Assembly: GCA_943333275.1 (NCBI GenBank)
Contig: CALQSQ010000057.1
Location: 1-35,433, forward strand
Source: Akkermansia muciniphila
GTDB lineage: Bacteria > Verrucomicrobiota > Verrucomicrobiia > Verrucomicrobiales > V1-33
Direction: 5' to 3'
Length of the DNA: 35,433 nucleotides
Of this stretch, positions 1-7,606 are shown piece by piece; positions within the stretch are counted from its first letter, which is position 1; the number at the start of each line of letters is the position of its first letter. A program made the position numbers and the translations under genes. The notes below the pieces were generated by a model. The model was not told where the DNA came from, made no database searches, and worked only from the letters and a program-made list of their open reading frames with translations.

Positions 1-2
1 GC

Positions 3-119
3 ATCAACTCCACGATCCAAAGCCTCAAACACGCCGCCAGAGGCTTGGTAAACTTCAAGTCACTGCGCATTCGGATTCTCTTCTTCCTGGGCAAACTAAA
101 CCTCCGTCCAGCCTATTGA
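3..119 (+). CDS. C-terminal fragment of a transposase, ISL3-like (cut by window edge)
   Basis: An open frame enters from the left edge and stops at TGA 117–119, giving 38 residues. It contains the block IQSLKHAARGLVNF and then RIRILFFLGKL. This resembles the end of DDE transposases of the ISL3 family, where a basic helix (IK/IQ..K..A.G) is followed by a hydrophobic strand at the extreme C terminus. Only the tail is visible, so no catalytic residue can be checked and the IS family is an inference from this short block. No terminal inverted repeat was recognised downstream. Confidence 0.55.
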   Translation: MNSTIQSLKHAARGLVNFKSLRIRILFFLGKLNLRPAY

Positions 120-661
120 CTCCCCGCCAATTCCCGTAGCACCAAAATTCAGTTGGCCAACACGAGCAAGGAGAGTTAGGCCAATCTGGATTCAGGAGTT
201 TGGTGTTAGAAAAAGGGGTCGTAGAAAAAGGGGGCGTAACAAGAATCTTGACAAAAATTCCGGGGGGAAATGGTCGGTATGTCAAATTGGACAAAACATC
301 ACCCGAAACAATCGAGAACTGCGATTCACCACACCATGCACAACCGATTGCATTTCCTCGGACTTGCGAGAGTTTCCCCGGCAATGATTCCGCCAATTTC
401 ATCTCTGAACACCCACTTCCTCGACCGGTATGTGAGCGGTCAGGGGCTGCCGTCGCGTTTTCTACGGGGTGATTTACTAATCTGGCGGTGACGTGCCGGG
501 GCAGGAGTATTAGAATGACGATGGCGGGTCGCCGGTCAATGGCTTGGGTGACCCGCAGTACTTTCCCCAGTGCCTGGATCAGGCTGATTGGTGGTTCACC
601 TGTTCAGGATTTGAAACCGGGCGATTTACAAAAGGCCCCAGCCTGTCTAAGATTGCGCTTT
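120..661. other. Gene-poor stretch between the transposase tail and the PanB-like gene
   Basis: About 540 bases with no convincing gene. Short open frames exist (for example 348–491 and 503–676 on the plus strand), but none carries a motif I recognise and they are interrupted by stops. The stretch holds a perfectly spaced tandem repeat at 207–236 and a spaced inverted repeat (TTGGCC … GGCCAA, about 153–184). Given the transposase tail next to it, it may be IS-end sequence and decayed debris, which is an inference. Confidence 0.5.
207..236 (+). repeat. Two tandem copies of a 15-base A/G-rich unit
   Basis: The unit TAGAAAAAGGGGTCG at 207–221 is followed directly by TAGAAAAAGGGGGCG at 222–236, with a single mismatch. 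The AAAAAGGGG core recalls sequences seen near small transposons in related genomes, but that link is from memory. It lies about 90 bases after the transposase stop. Confidence 0.75.
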
Positions 662-1480
662 ATGCTCCGTCCCCGCAAAAAATACACCGTCTATGATCTC
701 CGTCAGCTCAAGGGCAAACGTGTCCTGACGCACATCCATGTCAAATCCCCGCAGGAGGGCGCAGCCGCTGAGGAGGCAGGGATTGACCTCATGAGCTGCA
801 GTTTCGACAGCCCCGAATCCCAGGCGCGCCTTCCGGGGTTGGTGGCTGCCGCGCCGAACAGTTTTCTTTCCTGTGCCACGCCGCACGGAATGGCTTCGTC
901 GGAGGAGGCCATTCGCATCGGTTTCAGGGCATTGGAGATCGGGGCCAGTTCCGTTTATTGTTCGGCAAGTCCGTTCATCATCGAAGCGATGGCGCGTGAA
1001 GGCATTCCCGTGGTGGGCCATCTTGGGCTGGTTCCGCGTCACGTCACCTGGACCGGCTACCGTGCGATCGGCCGCACTGTTGCCGAGGCCAGGGATCTTT
1101 ACCGACGCATGAAGGAACTGGAAAGCGCCGGAGCTTACGCGGCGGAACTTGAAGTCGTGCCGCACAATCTAGCTACCTTTCTTACTTCCAAGACCAGCAT
1201 GCTGCTGATGTCGCTGGGATCTGGAACGGGCTGCGACACCCAGTTCCTGTTCTCCTGCGACATCCTCGGCGATTACGACGAACGCATCCCCCGCCACGCC
1301 AAAGCCTATCGCGACTTCGCGGCAGAAAATCGCCGCCTGCAACAGGAACGACTTGCTGCCTTCCGCGAATACATTGCCGACGTTCACGAGGGCAGGTTTC
1401 CCGAACGCAGCCATTTGGTGGAAATGGAGAGTAAGCTCCTTGATGAGGTGGTGCGTGGAATCGGCGATGATCCTTCGTAA
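662..1480 (+). CDS. PanB (ketopantoate hydroxymethyltransferase) family protein with degenerate active site
   Basis: A 272-residue TIM-barrel protein, the usual PanB length. The family signature is clear: GHLGLVPRHV followed by TGYRAIGRT corresponds to GHLGLTPQSV…GGYKVQGR of PanB. LEVVP matches the LECVP strand that carries the general base Glu. However, the Mg-binding Asp of GDSLG, the Asp of the ADLPF strand and the Lys of VKIEGG do not appear to be present; the matching stretches read MSCSFDS, LSCATPHG and SVYCSAS. True PanB makes ketopantoate for pantothenate and CoA, but this copy may act on another substrate or not be catalytic. I chose ATG 662 because the open frame upstream has no family similarity. 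The exported hydrolase follows with almost no gap. Confidence 0.7.
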   Translation: MLRPRKKYTVYDLRQLKGKRVLTHIHVKSPQEGAAAEEAGIDLMSCSFDSPESQARLPGLVAAAPNSFLSCATPHGMASSEEAIRIGFRALEIGASSVYCSASPFIIEAMAREGIPVVGHLGLVPRHVTWTGYRAIGRTVAEARDLYRRMKELESAGAYAAELEVVPHNLATFLTSKTSMLLMSLGSGTGCDTQFLFSCDILGDYDERIPRHAKAYRDFAAENRRLQQERLAAFREYIADVHEGRFPERSHLVEMESKLLDEVVRGIGDDPS

Positions 1481-1501
1481 TTGTCCTCATGGCTGCATTC
1501 C

Positions 1502-3415
1502 ATGAATCCATTTCTCAATGCCATGAAGATGAACCATAGGAGCCTGACGCGGTGCATCCTGAATGTCGCAGCAATAGCACTGGTTCCATGCTGCGGCGGC
1601 TCCCACGCCCAAAATCCTGAGATACCCCGGACCCTGAATCAACTTTGGAGTCATTTCGATCCGCGCAAGGATCCGCTGGAAATTGAAGTGCTCAAGGAGT
1701 GGGAGGAGGACGGCATCGTCTGCCGGATCGTCCGCTATCAGGTCGGTGTTTTCAAAGGGGTTCCGTCGCACGTCGCTGGTTTCTACGCTTTTCCGAAAGG
1801 AGGAAAGAACCTGCCGGCACTGGTCGAAATCCACGGTGGCGGGCAGTCGGCTTCGCTGAGCAGCGTGGTGACTTATGCCAGGCGTGGATATGCGAGCATT
1901 TCGATCAATTGGGGCGGGAACAAGATGAGTCTGGGGCAGGAAGCCTGGAGCGGGCCGCAAACCGACTGGGGAAACCTCGACGCCACGCATCCGCCGCAGC
2001 GCAACCAGGTGAATCATTTTGCCGGGCCGCTTACTCCAGATGCATACACGCTCGATGCGGTGGAGTCGCCTCGGAACAGCAATTGGTTTCTCGTGCTGAT
2101 GGCCGCACGCCGCGCCGTAACTTTTCTAGAGCGGCAACCGGAAGTGGACGCGACACGCATCGGTGCGCACGGGCATTCGATGGGTGGCAAGCTGACGACG
2201 GATCTTGCGGGAATCGACAAGCGGATCAAAGCGGCGGTGACATCGTGTGGTGGCTCGGGAGACCTAGTGGAAAGCGAAGCCGTGGTGCCAGGAGGAAGCC
2301 ATACGCAGCCCACCCCCCTGGAGCTGGCCTGTATTTCTGACAACGCCTACATCCCGTTCATTACCTGCCCGATTTTATGGCTTTCGCCCACCAACGACTT
2401 CCATGGGAACATCGACAACATGGCGTGGAACTGGCGCAACCTGCCCGATGACCGCGTTCGCTTCAGTATTTCCCCGCACCTGAATCACCGTCACACCGAT
2501 GAGCACGCCATCACCGAATACCTGTGGTTTGAGGAGCATTTGAAGGGAGCAGCATTCAAAATGCCGCAGACGCCACCCATTGCCCTGGATCTCAAAACCG
2601 CCGATGGGGTGCCGCGTATCACCGTCACTCCGGACGAATCTCAGTCATTGCAGCGCGTGGATATTTACTGCTCTCTCGACCCTCATGTGCTGACGCGCTT
2701 CTGGCGCGATTCGAAGCCCGTTAAGGATGGCAAGCAATGGAAGGCCGAGTGCCCGGTGATGAATCAAGAGGAACCGATTTTTGCATTCGCGAATGTTACC
2801 TATGAAATCCCGGCGCAATATCGGACCGGCCCTCAGCAGGCGGGGCAGGAAAGCAGCCAGACCTTTGTGATCAGTTCCCGCATGCTCTCGGCTGCCCCGG
2901 CCAAGTTGAAGGTGGCCGGGGTGAAGGCCACGGATAAACCAGAGCGGATGATCGACGACGGCGCGCGCGGCTGGCACGACTGGTATTTGCTGAACTGGGG
3001 ACATCCGCCCTTGTGGACGGCCACGACGCGCAAGCTGAAGGACACCAAATGGCGCGGCCCCGGCGGCGCGACGCTGCACTTTGAAATCAAATGCCAGACC
3101 GACAACCAACTCGTGCTCACGTTCAACTGCAACGCCTGGGGCGCGATGCATCCCGGCCAGCCTGCGGTGGATTACACAGTGGTGAAGGAACTGAAAAGTT
3201 CCGCAGACTGGCAGGCCGTAAACGTGCAACTAAGTGAACTCACCGCGACCGATCCAAAAGTGACGGGACCGCTCGCCAATTGGCAGACCGTGACCGAATT
3301 CAGTCTCAGTCCCAGCGGTTCCATCGTCAAAGACGGCCAGTTGGTGAAACTGGAGGGAAGGCCATGGCAGGGGTCGCGGGAAATTCGCAACCTGCGATGG
3401 GAAGGTGGAGAATAG
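1502..3415 (+). CDS. Exported alpha/beta-hydrolase, acetylxylan-esterase / dienelactone-hydrolase-like
   Basis: Around 637 residues. A hydrophobic signal region lies near the N terminus (after MKMNHRSLTR), with a likely signal peptidase site after GGSHA. A hydrolase core follows: VEIHGGG is the oxyanion loop strand and GAHGHSMGG is the nucleophile elbow (GHSMG, Ser nucleophile). A His-containing stretch (LNHRHTDEHA) may supply the catalytic His. The last ~200 residues form an extra beta-rich region that does not belong to the hydrolase fold. This suggests an extracytoplasmic esterase acting on acylated polysaccharide, although the substrate cannot be read from sequence. Alternative starts are TTG 1481 and ATG 1523 or 1529; the last two give the most compact signal peptide. 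Confidence 0.75.
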   Translation: MNPFLNAMKMNHRSLTRCILNVAAIALVPCCGGSHAQNPEIPRTLNQLWSHFDPRKDPLEIEVLKEWEEDGIVCRIVRYQVGVFKGVPSHVAGFYAFPKGGKNLPALVEIHGGGQSASLSSVVTYARRGYASISINWGGNKMSLGQEAWSGPQTDWGNLDATHPPQRNQVNHFAGPLTPDAYTLDAVESPRNSNWFLVLMAARRAVTFLERQPEVDATRIGAHGHSMGGKLTTDLAGIDKRIKAAVTSCGGSGDLVESEAVVPGGSHTQPTPLELACISDNAYIPFITCPILWLSPTNDFHGNIDNMAWNWRNLPDDRVRFSISPHLNHRHTDEHAITEYLWFEEHLKGAAFKMPQTPPIALDLKTADGVPRITVTPDESQSLQRVDIYCSLDPHVLTRFWRDSKPVKDGKQWKAECPVMNQEEPIFAFANVTYEIPAQYRTGPQQAGQESSQTFVISSRMLSAAPAKLKVAGVKATDKPERMIDDGARGWHDWYLLNWGHPPLWTATTRKLKDTKWRGPGGATLHFEIKCQTDNQLVLTFNCNAWGAMHPGQPAVDYTVVKELKSSADWQAVNVQLSELTATDPKVTGPLANWQTVTEFSLSPSGSIVKDGQLVKLEGRPWQGSREIRNLRWEGGE

Positions 3416-3568
3416 TCCAAGCAGCCGAAGGTCGAATCCAAATTGGTTCCTGAGGATATGCGGAAAGATTTCAACGAGGGCATCGAATCATTTCTGAAGG
3501 AGGACAAAACCGAGCACTCCTCAATGACGCTTGAAAGGGGTGAGGACGGACAGGAGTCGTTTGGAATT

Positions 3569-5038
3569 TCAAACCAGCCCCCTGATGGGCTCACCCTTGG
3601 TGATGGCATCGATGATTCGCTGGGGGACGCCGGGCATGAGGCGGACCTGGGGGATATCGAGGAGGGAGTGCATGATGGTGGCGAGGAGGTCCTTCATGGT
3701 GACGGGGTGGGAGGCGGGTTCGCCGCCGTCGCGGGAGGAGGTGCCGATAACCTGGCCCATTTTCAGGCCGCCGCCGTAAAGGAGAAGTGGGGCCAGGTTC
3801 CCCCAGTGGTCACGTCCACCGTCCTTGTTGATGAGCGGGGTGCGGCCCATTTCTCCGCAGCAGACGAGGAGGATCTTGTCGCTGAGGCCACGGGCTTCGA
3901 TGTCTTCAATGAAGGCGGAAACAGCGTGATCGAAGGGGCGTCCGACGTAGTCCATGCCGGTGGTCAGCGGGGCATTGTTGACATCGGCGTGCATGTCCCA
4001 GATGAAACTGGTGGTGACCGTGACGAAACCGGCCCCGCGTTCACAGAGCCGCCGGGCCAGGAGAAGTTGCCGGCCCAGGGTGAGGGCATTGGTGGCGTAG
4101 TGATCGATGTTTTTCCACTTGGGATCGATGCGGTCGCGAGGCAGGAGCGCGGCGGTGTCGTAGCGTTCGACGAGGCGGGGATCTTCGCGTGAGAGATCAA
4201 AGGCATCAAAGAGCCCTCGATGGAGCGCGTCGAAGGCCTGGGTTTGAAAGGAATCGAATCCCTGCAGGACATCGCTGCCCTCCACGTGACGTTTCCAGCT
4301 ATCCAGGGAATGGAGCAGGGCCTGGCGGTCCTGAAATCGTCCGTCGGGAAGGTTTAGCCGCATGTCCTGCTGCAGGTCGGCGCCAGCTCCCGGCACGAAC
4401 GGGGCATAGGTCCGGCTGAGGTCTCCGGTTCCCTCGAAATTTCCAAAGTTGGTGACGGCAGCCGCGGCGTTGGGATCGACCGAGCGAGGGAAAAGAGTGA
4501 CATTCGTAGGCATCGCCGTGTCCAGACGCACCGGTCCGGCGATGCTGGAATAGAGCGAGCCCATGTTTGCCTTGAGGGTATCATTTCCCAGGACGGGTTT
4601 GATGTCATGATTTCCATCGCCGGTGACGAAGGAGCGGACGATGCTGAATTTGTGGGCGAGCTTGGCCAACCGGGTAAAGGTGCTGCCGAACGTGATTCCG
4701 GGCAGGGTGGTTTTGATTTCACCCGTGGCGCTGCGGTTGTTGGACGGCGTGTCCATTTTGGGATCAAACGTCTCGAACTGGGATGGTCCGCCGTGCATGA
4801 AAAGAAAGATCACCGAGCGATCCTTGAGGGGATTCTTCTCACCAACGGCCGCGGCCTTCACCGCAAACTGATCCTCGAGCGTCAGGCCGCCCAGCGCCAG
4901 GGCTCCGGCCCGCAGGAACTGGCGCCGCTGCCAGCGTCCGGCCTTTCGGAAATGATCTTGAAATGTCAGCATGGAGATGGGCTTGAGCGCACGACCAGCA
5001 TCGGCCATAACCGGAGGATGAGGCAAGATGAATTCCAT
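3569..5038 (-). CDS. Tat-exported DUF1501 protein
   Basis: A 489-residue member of DUF1501, a family related to sulfatases and alkaline phosphatases and very abundant in Planctomycetota and Verrucomicrobiota. A twin-arginine motif (RRQFLRAG, around residues 38–45) precedes a hydrophobic stretch, so export by Tat is expected. Family landmarks are FMHGGPSQFETFDPK near the start of the mature domain, CGEMGRTP and GGRDHWGN towards the end. The function of DUF1501 is not established; partners are usually heme c proteins. Here none is adjacent. The upstream neighbour on the same strand is an amidohydrolase 73 bases away. ATG 4972 (MLTFQDHF) is an equally good start and would give a Tat signal of more usual length. 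Confidence 0.9.
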   Translation of the reverse strand: MEFILPHPPVMADAGRALKPISMLTFQDHFRKAGRWQRRQFLRAGALALGGLTLEDQFAVKAAAVGEKNPLKDRSVIFLFMHGGPSQFETFDPKMDTPSNNRSATGEIKTTLPGITFGSTFTRLAKLAHKFSIVRSFVTGDGNHDIKPVLGNDTLKANMGSLYSSIAGPVRLDTAMPTNVTLFPRSVDPNAAAAVTNFGNFEGTGDLSRTYAPFVPGAGADLQQDMRLNLPDGRFQDRQALLHSLDSWKRHVEGSDVLQGFDSFQTQAFDALHRGLFDAFDLSREDPRLVERYDTAALLPRDRIDPKWKNIDHYATNALTLGRQLLLARRLCERGAGFVTVTTSFIWDMHADVNNAPLTTGMDYVGRPFDHAVSAFIEDIEARGLSDKILLVCCGEMGRTPLINKDGGRDHWGNLAPLLLYGGGLKMGQVIGTSSRDGGEPASHPVTMKDLLATIMHSLLDIPQVRLMPGVPQRIIDAITKGEPIRGLV

Positions 5039-5111
5039 CCGTGAACGATGCGTTAATGGGAAAACCCGTCAGCGCGTCCATGGCCTGACGCCGGTCGGCG
5101 TGGATCTAGGT

Positions 5112-6377
5112 TTAGTGTTCTGAGCGGCCGCTGATGCACAGAGCTGGATTTTCTTGGAAAATTGAGGCCGCAAATTTACTGATGTGACCGTTGCTCTGGA
5201 TGACACGGAGACGGCGCTTTAAGGCAAAATCAAAGACCAGAGGATTTGTATCGTAAATTTCACGGAGCGGGGCAATGTCTGCGGGATCCAGCAGCCCGGC
5301 ACGCACCCAGGGGCGCAACCAGATGACGACATTGACTGCTGGCACTGGGTAATCGCTTCCATTGACGAGCCTTGCATGAAGATCTTCGCGCGAAAGAATC
5401 GTGCGCAGGAATTCCGCTGATCGGTTCATCTGGGTGGTTGCGGAAAGATCTGCATAAAGCAATCCATGCCAACGCGGGTCATCCATCATTCGCAGAAAGA
5501 GCTTCCAGTTTTCCACGGGGGGAGCCTCCGGGTTGGCTAGGTCCTTTCCTGTTCCAAGGCTTGCGCAGTGGGCTATGATGACCTTCACCCGGTGTTCCAG
5601 GGCCCGTTGAAGACGCTGAGGATTTCCAAGCGCCTGATCCTCTGCGGCATCCACCGCGGCCTCCACTCCACCGTGGGTGAGCAGGATCATGCCGAGTTCA
5701 TGCATTGTGTCATAAAATGGATCGCAGGAGGGATCCGCGGGATTGATCCCCATGGCATTGGGCAGCCACTTGATCACGCGAACGCCTTGAGCATGCAACC
5801 GTCGCAGTTCTTCGCAGGCGTCAGGACGCAGCGGATGGACGGAGCCAGCCGCCACGAAGCGTTCCGGGGTGGCATTGGCAACCTTCCGGGCATACTCATT
5901 TGGGATGTGAAATTCCGTTTTTTTGGCCACCATAAGACCATCCGGTCCACGATTTTCATCAAAGGCAAGCAGCAGAAATCTACCGGGTGCCGTTTTCGCA
6001 AGTTCGCTCAGTCGCAGTGAAAACTGCGATTCCGCCCTTGTTATATCAGGAATACGGGCCGCACTGCGATAGATTTCGAATTGGAAATGAGGCCAGGGGT
6101 GGGCCCAAGTGAGCATGCGCGGATTGACATAACATCCACTGCCGTTCTCACCCATGCCCAAGAGGTGCAAATGATAATCAACCAGCCTTTCCGGGGAGGT
6201 GCCGGCATAGACTTGCCGAACCAACTCACGAGCGGAAGGGGACAGACGATCCGGCAAATCCGATGGGGGCCGGGAGGATGCTCCACCCAGATGATGGTAA
6301 ACTCCGACGCATCCGCATAGCATTACCAAGCAGGCAATTGCCAGCGATTTGGGTCGAAGAAGCGGAAGAATCCACAT
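5112..6377 (-). CDS. Amidohydrolase-family (TIM-barrel) putative lipoprotein
   Basis: About 421 residues from this start. A hydrophobic N-terminal segment ends in LCGC, a plausible lipobox, so the protein is probably anchored in a membrane. The metal-dependent hydrolase pattern of Amidohydro_2 is present: DYHLHLLG (first-strand HxH), SVHPLRPD, GVRVIKWLP, LLTHGGVE, IIAHCASLG and NGSDYP (last-strand Asp). These motifs fit a decarboxylase or hydrolase of that family; the substrate is unknown. It lies between an isomerase-like gene (50 bases upstream of this start) and DUF1501 (73 bases downstream), suggesting one transcript. A homologue lacking the signal sequence sits at 27335–28318, again next to DUF1501. 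The ATGs at 6398 and 6383 are alternative starts. Confidence 0.8.
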   Translation of the reverse strand: MWILPLLRPKSLAIACLVMLCGCVGVYHHLGGASSRPPSDLPDRLSPSARELVRQVYAGTSPERLVDYHLHLLGMGENGSGCYVNPRMLTWAHPWPHFQFEIYRSAARIPDITRAESQFSLRLSELAKTAPGRFLLLAFDENRGPDGLMVAKKTEFHIPNEYARKVANATPERFVAAGSVHPLRPDACEELRRLHAQGVRVIKWLPNAMGINPADPSCDPFYDTMHELGMILLTHGGVEAAVDAAEDQALGNPQRLQRALEHRVKVIIAHCASLGTGKDLANPEAPPVENWKLFLRMMDDPRWHGLLYADLSATTQMNRSAEFLRTILSREDLHARLVNGSDYPVPAVNVVIWLRPWVRAGLLDPADIAPLREIYDTNPLVFDFALKRRLRVIQSNGHISKFAASIFQENPALCISGRSEH

Positions 6378-6427
6378 GGACATGACACTAGGGGTCATGC
6401 CTCCCCTGTCAAGGAAACGAGGCCTGA

Positions 6428-7288
6428 CTATTTCTTCTCAGCCAGGGCACGCACAAAGGCAATGCAGGCCTTGGCGTCCTCGACGTTGGTATCCCAGTTG
6501 TGCTCGTATTCCACCGAGATCGGGCCTTCGAAGCCCTGGGCCTTGTATTCGGCGAGGACTTCCTTGACCCCGCTGACGCCTTCTCCCCAATGGACATCAT
6601 GACCGGAGGGCAGGAAGACATTGAGGTCCTTCATGTGACTGCTGACGATGTGGCCCTTGAGGATTTTCACACAGTCCACGGGTTTCAGGCCGCTGCGCAC
6701 CCAATGCCCGATGTCTGCGCAGGAACCGATGCGGGGATCGCGGCCCTTGACGACGGAGAGGATATAGTTTGGATCCCACATCTTGTAGTTTACGTCATCC
6801 GGCTTCTTGGGGTGATCGTGAAATCCAACTTTGATGTCGTATTCCTTCACCAATTTCTCAAAGGTATCGATGGCGTCGATCGATTCGGTATTGATGACCC
6901 TGATGCCAAAGCTTTTCGCGAAATCAAAGACCTTGCGCGAGGCCGCTTCATCCTTGGAGAGTCCCACGACGCCATAAGCGACGGCGGTGATGCCCTTTTC
7001 CTTGAGCTTGGCCTTTACCTTGTCCCAGACTTCCGTGGGGGCATCGTGACTGAAAGAAACACTGGGTTCATCAGGGGAGAGTTTTTGACCGGGGAAGAAT
7101 TCGATGACTTTGGCGCCGGTGGAGGCGGTTTTATCAATGGCTTCGAAAACGGTGAAACGGTTGAAAGTGTAGGCCTGGCAACCGACGGCGAATCCGCCAA
7201 CCTTGAGTTCGGCGGGAAAGGTATCGGCACGGGAGGTGGAGAGGAGCGACAGGGCCGCGACAGCGAGGGATGGGAACAGGTGTTTCAT
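6428..7288 (-). CDS. Exported sugar phosphate isomerase/epimerase-like protein (xylose-isomerase-type TIM barrel)
   Basis: A 286-residue protein with a short signal peptide (hydrophobic run LFPSLAVAALSLLSTS, cut probably after SRA). The barrel carries the expected metal-ligand positions of the AP-endonuclease-2-like family: VIEFFPG (Glu), VGFHDHPKK (His/Asp), ADIGHW, SSHMKDLN (Asp) and VEYEHN (Glu near the C terminus). Members isomerise or epimerise sugars or polyols. Exported versions are common in Verrucomicrobiota and Planctomycetota, and their substrates are mostly unknown. ATG 7288 is chosen because the signal peptide begins there; the open frame extends upstream without similarity. It heads a minus-strand group with the amidohydrolase and DUF1501. 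Confidence 0.85.
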   Translation of the reverse strand: MKHLFPSLAVAALSLLSTSRADTFPAELKVGGFAVGCQAYTFNRFTVFEAIDKTASTGAKVIEFFPGQKLSPDEPSVSFSHDAPTEVWDKVKAKLKEKGITAVAYGVVGLSKDEAASRKVFDFAKSFGIRVINTESIDAIDTFEKLVKEYDIKVGFHDHPKKPDDVNYKMWDPNYILSVVKGRDPRIGSCADIGHWVRSGLKPVDCVKILKGHIVSSHMKDLNVFLPSGHDVHWGEGVSGVKEVLAEYKAQGFEGPISVEYEHNWDTNVEDAKACIAFVRALAEKK

Positions 7289-7606
7289 GGAGGTGTGATG
7301 GGTGGAAATATTGAGAGTGGGAAAGTGGTCCGGACAGTTCGTCCAATCTTTACGAAGTGTGGTAAAGGGGGCTCCGGATTGCAATGGCAAATTGTCCAGG
7401 CGCGTCGGTTCCTCCGCGTGCACGGAAGGGCTGCGGCCAGCGTGCTAAAAGGCCCCTGGCAGTGGGCAACGGGTGCTGACATCCGGGTTGCCTGGCTGGC
7501 CGGCTTCCAGCATGAGGCTGTGGAAAGTTACGAATGGAAGCATCATTTGATTTGCTAGTTTTGCCGGGGCCGATTTAAGTTGTCCAAACCCTCCATCCAC
7601 TGGTTT
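7289..7606. promoter_or_regulatory. Divergent intergenic region between isomerase-like gene and MBL-REC-GAF gene
   Basis: These 318 bases separate two divergently transcribed genes and must hold both promoters, unless starts are misplaced. I could not find a well-spaced sigma-70 pair on either strand. TTGATT at 7547–7552 is the nearest −35-like hexamer for the plus-strand gene, but no good −10 follows at 16–18 bases. No RNA gene or strong repeat was seen. Confidence 0.35.

Noticed and set aside
488..661. N-terminal extension of the PanB-like protein
   Set aside because: The 58 extra residues have no similarity to PanB and are Arg/Ser-rich; the family domain starts just after ATG 662.
3416..3568. 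Continuation of the hydrolase frame past its TAG, with protein-like composition
   Set aside because: The frame stays open into the antisense of DUF1501, but there is no recognised motif. The hydrolase ends at a natural-looking C terminus, so readthrough or a remnant cannot be supported.
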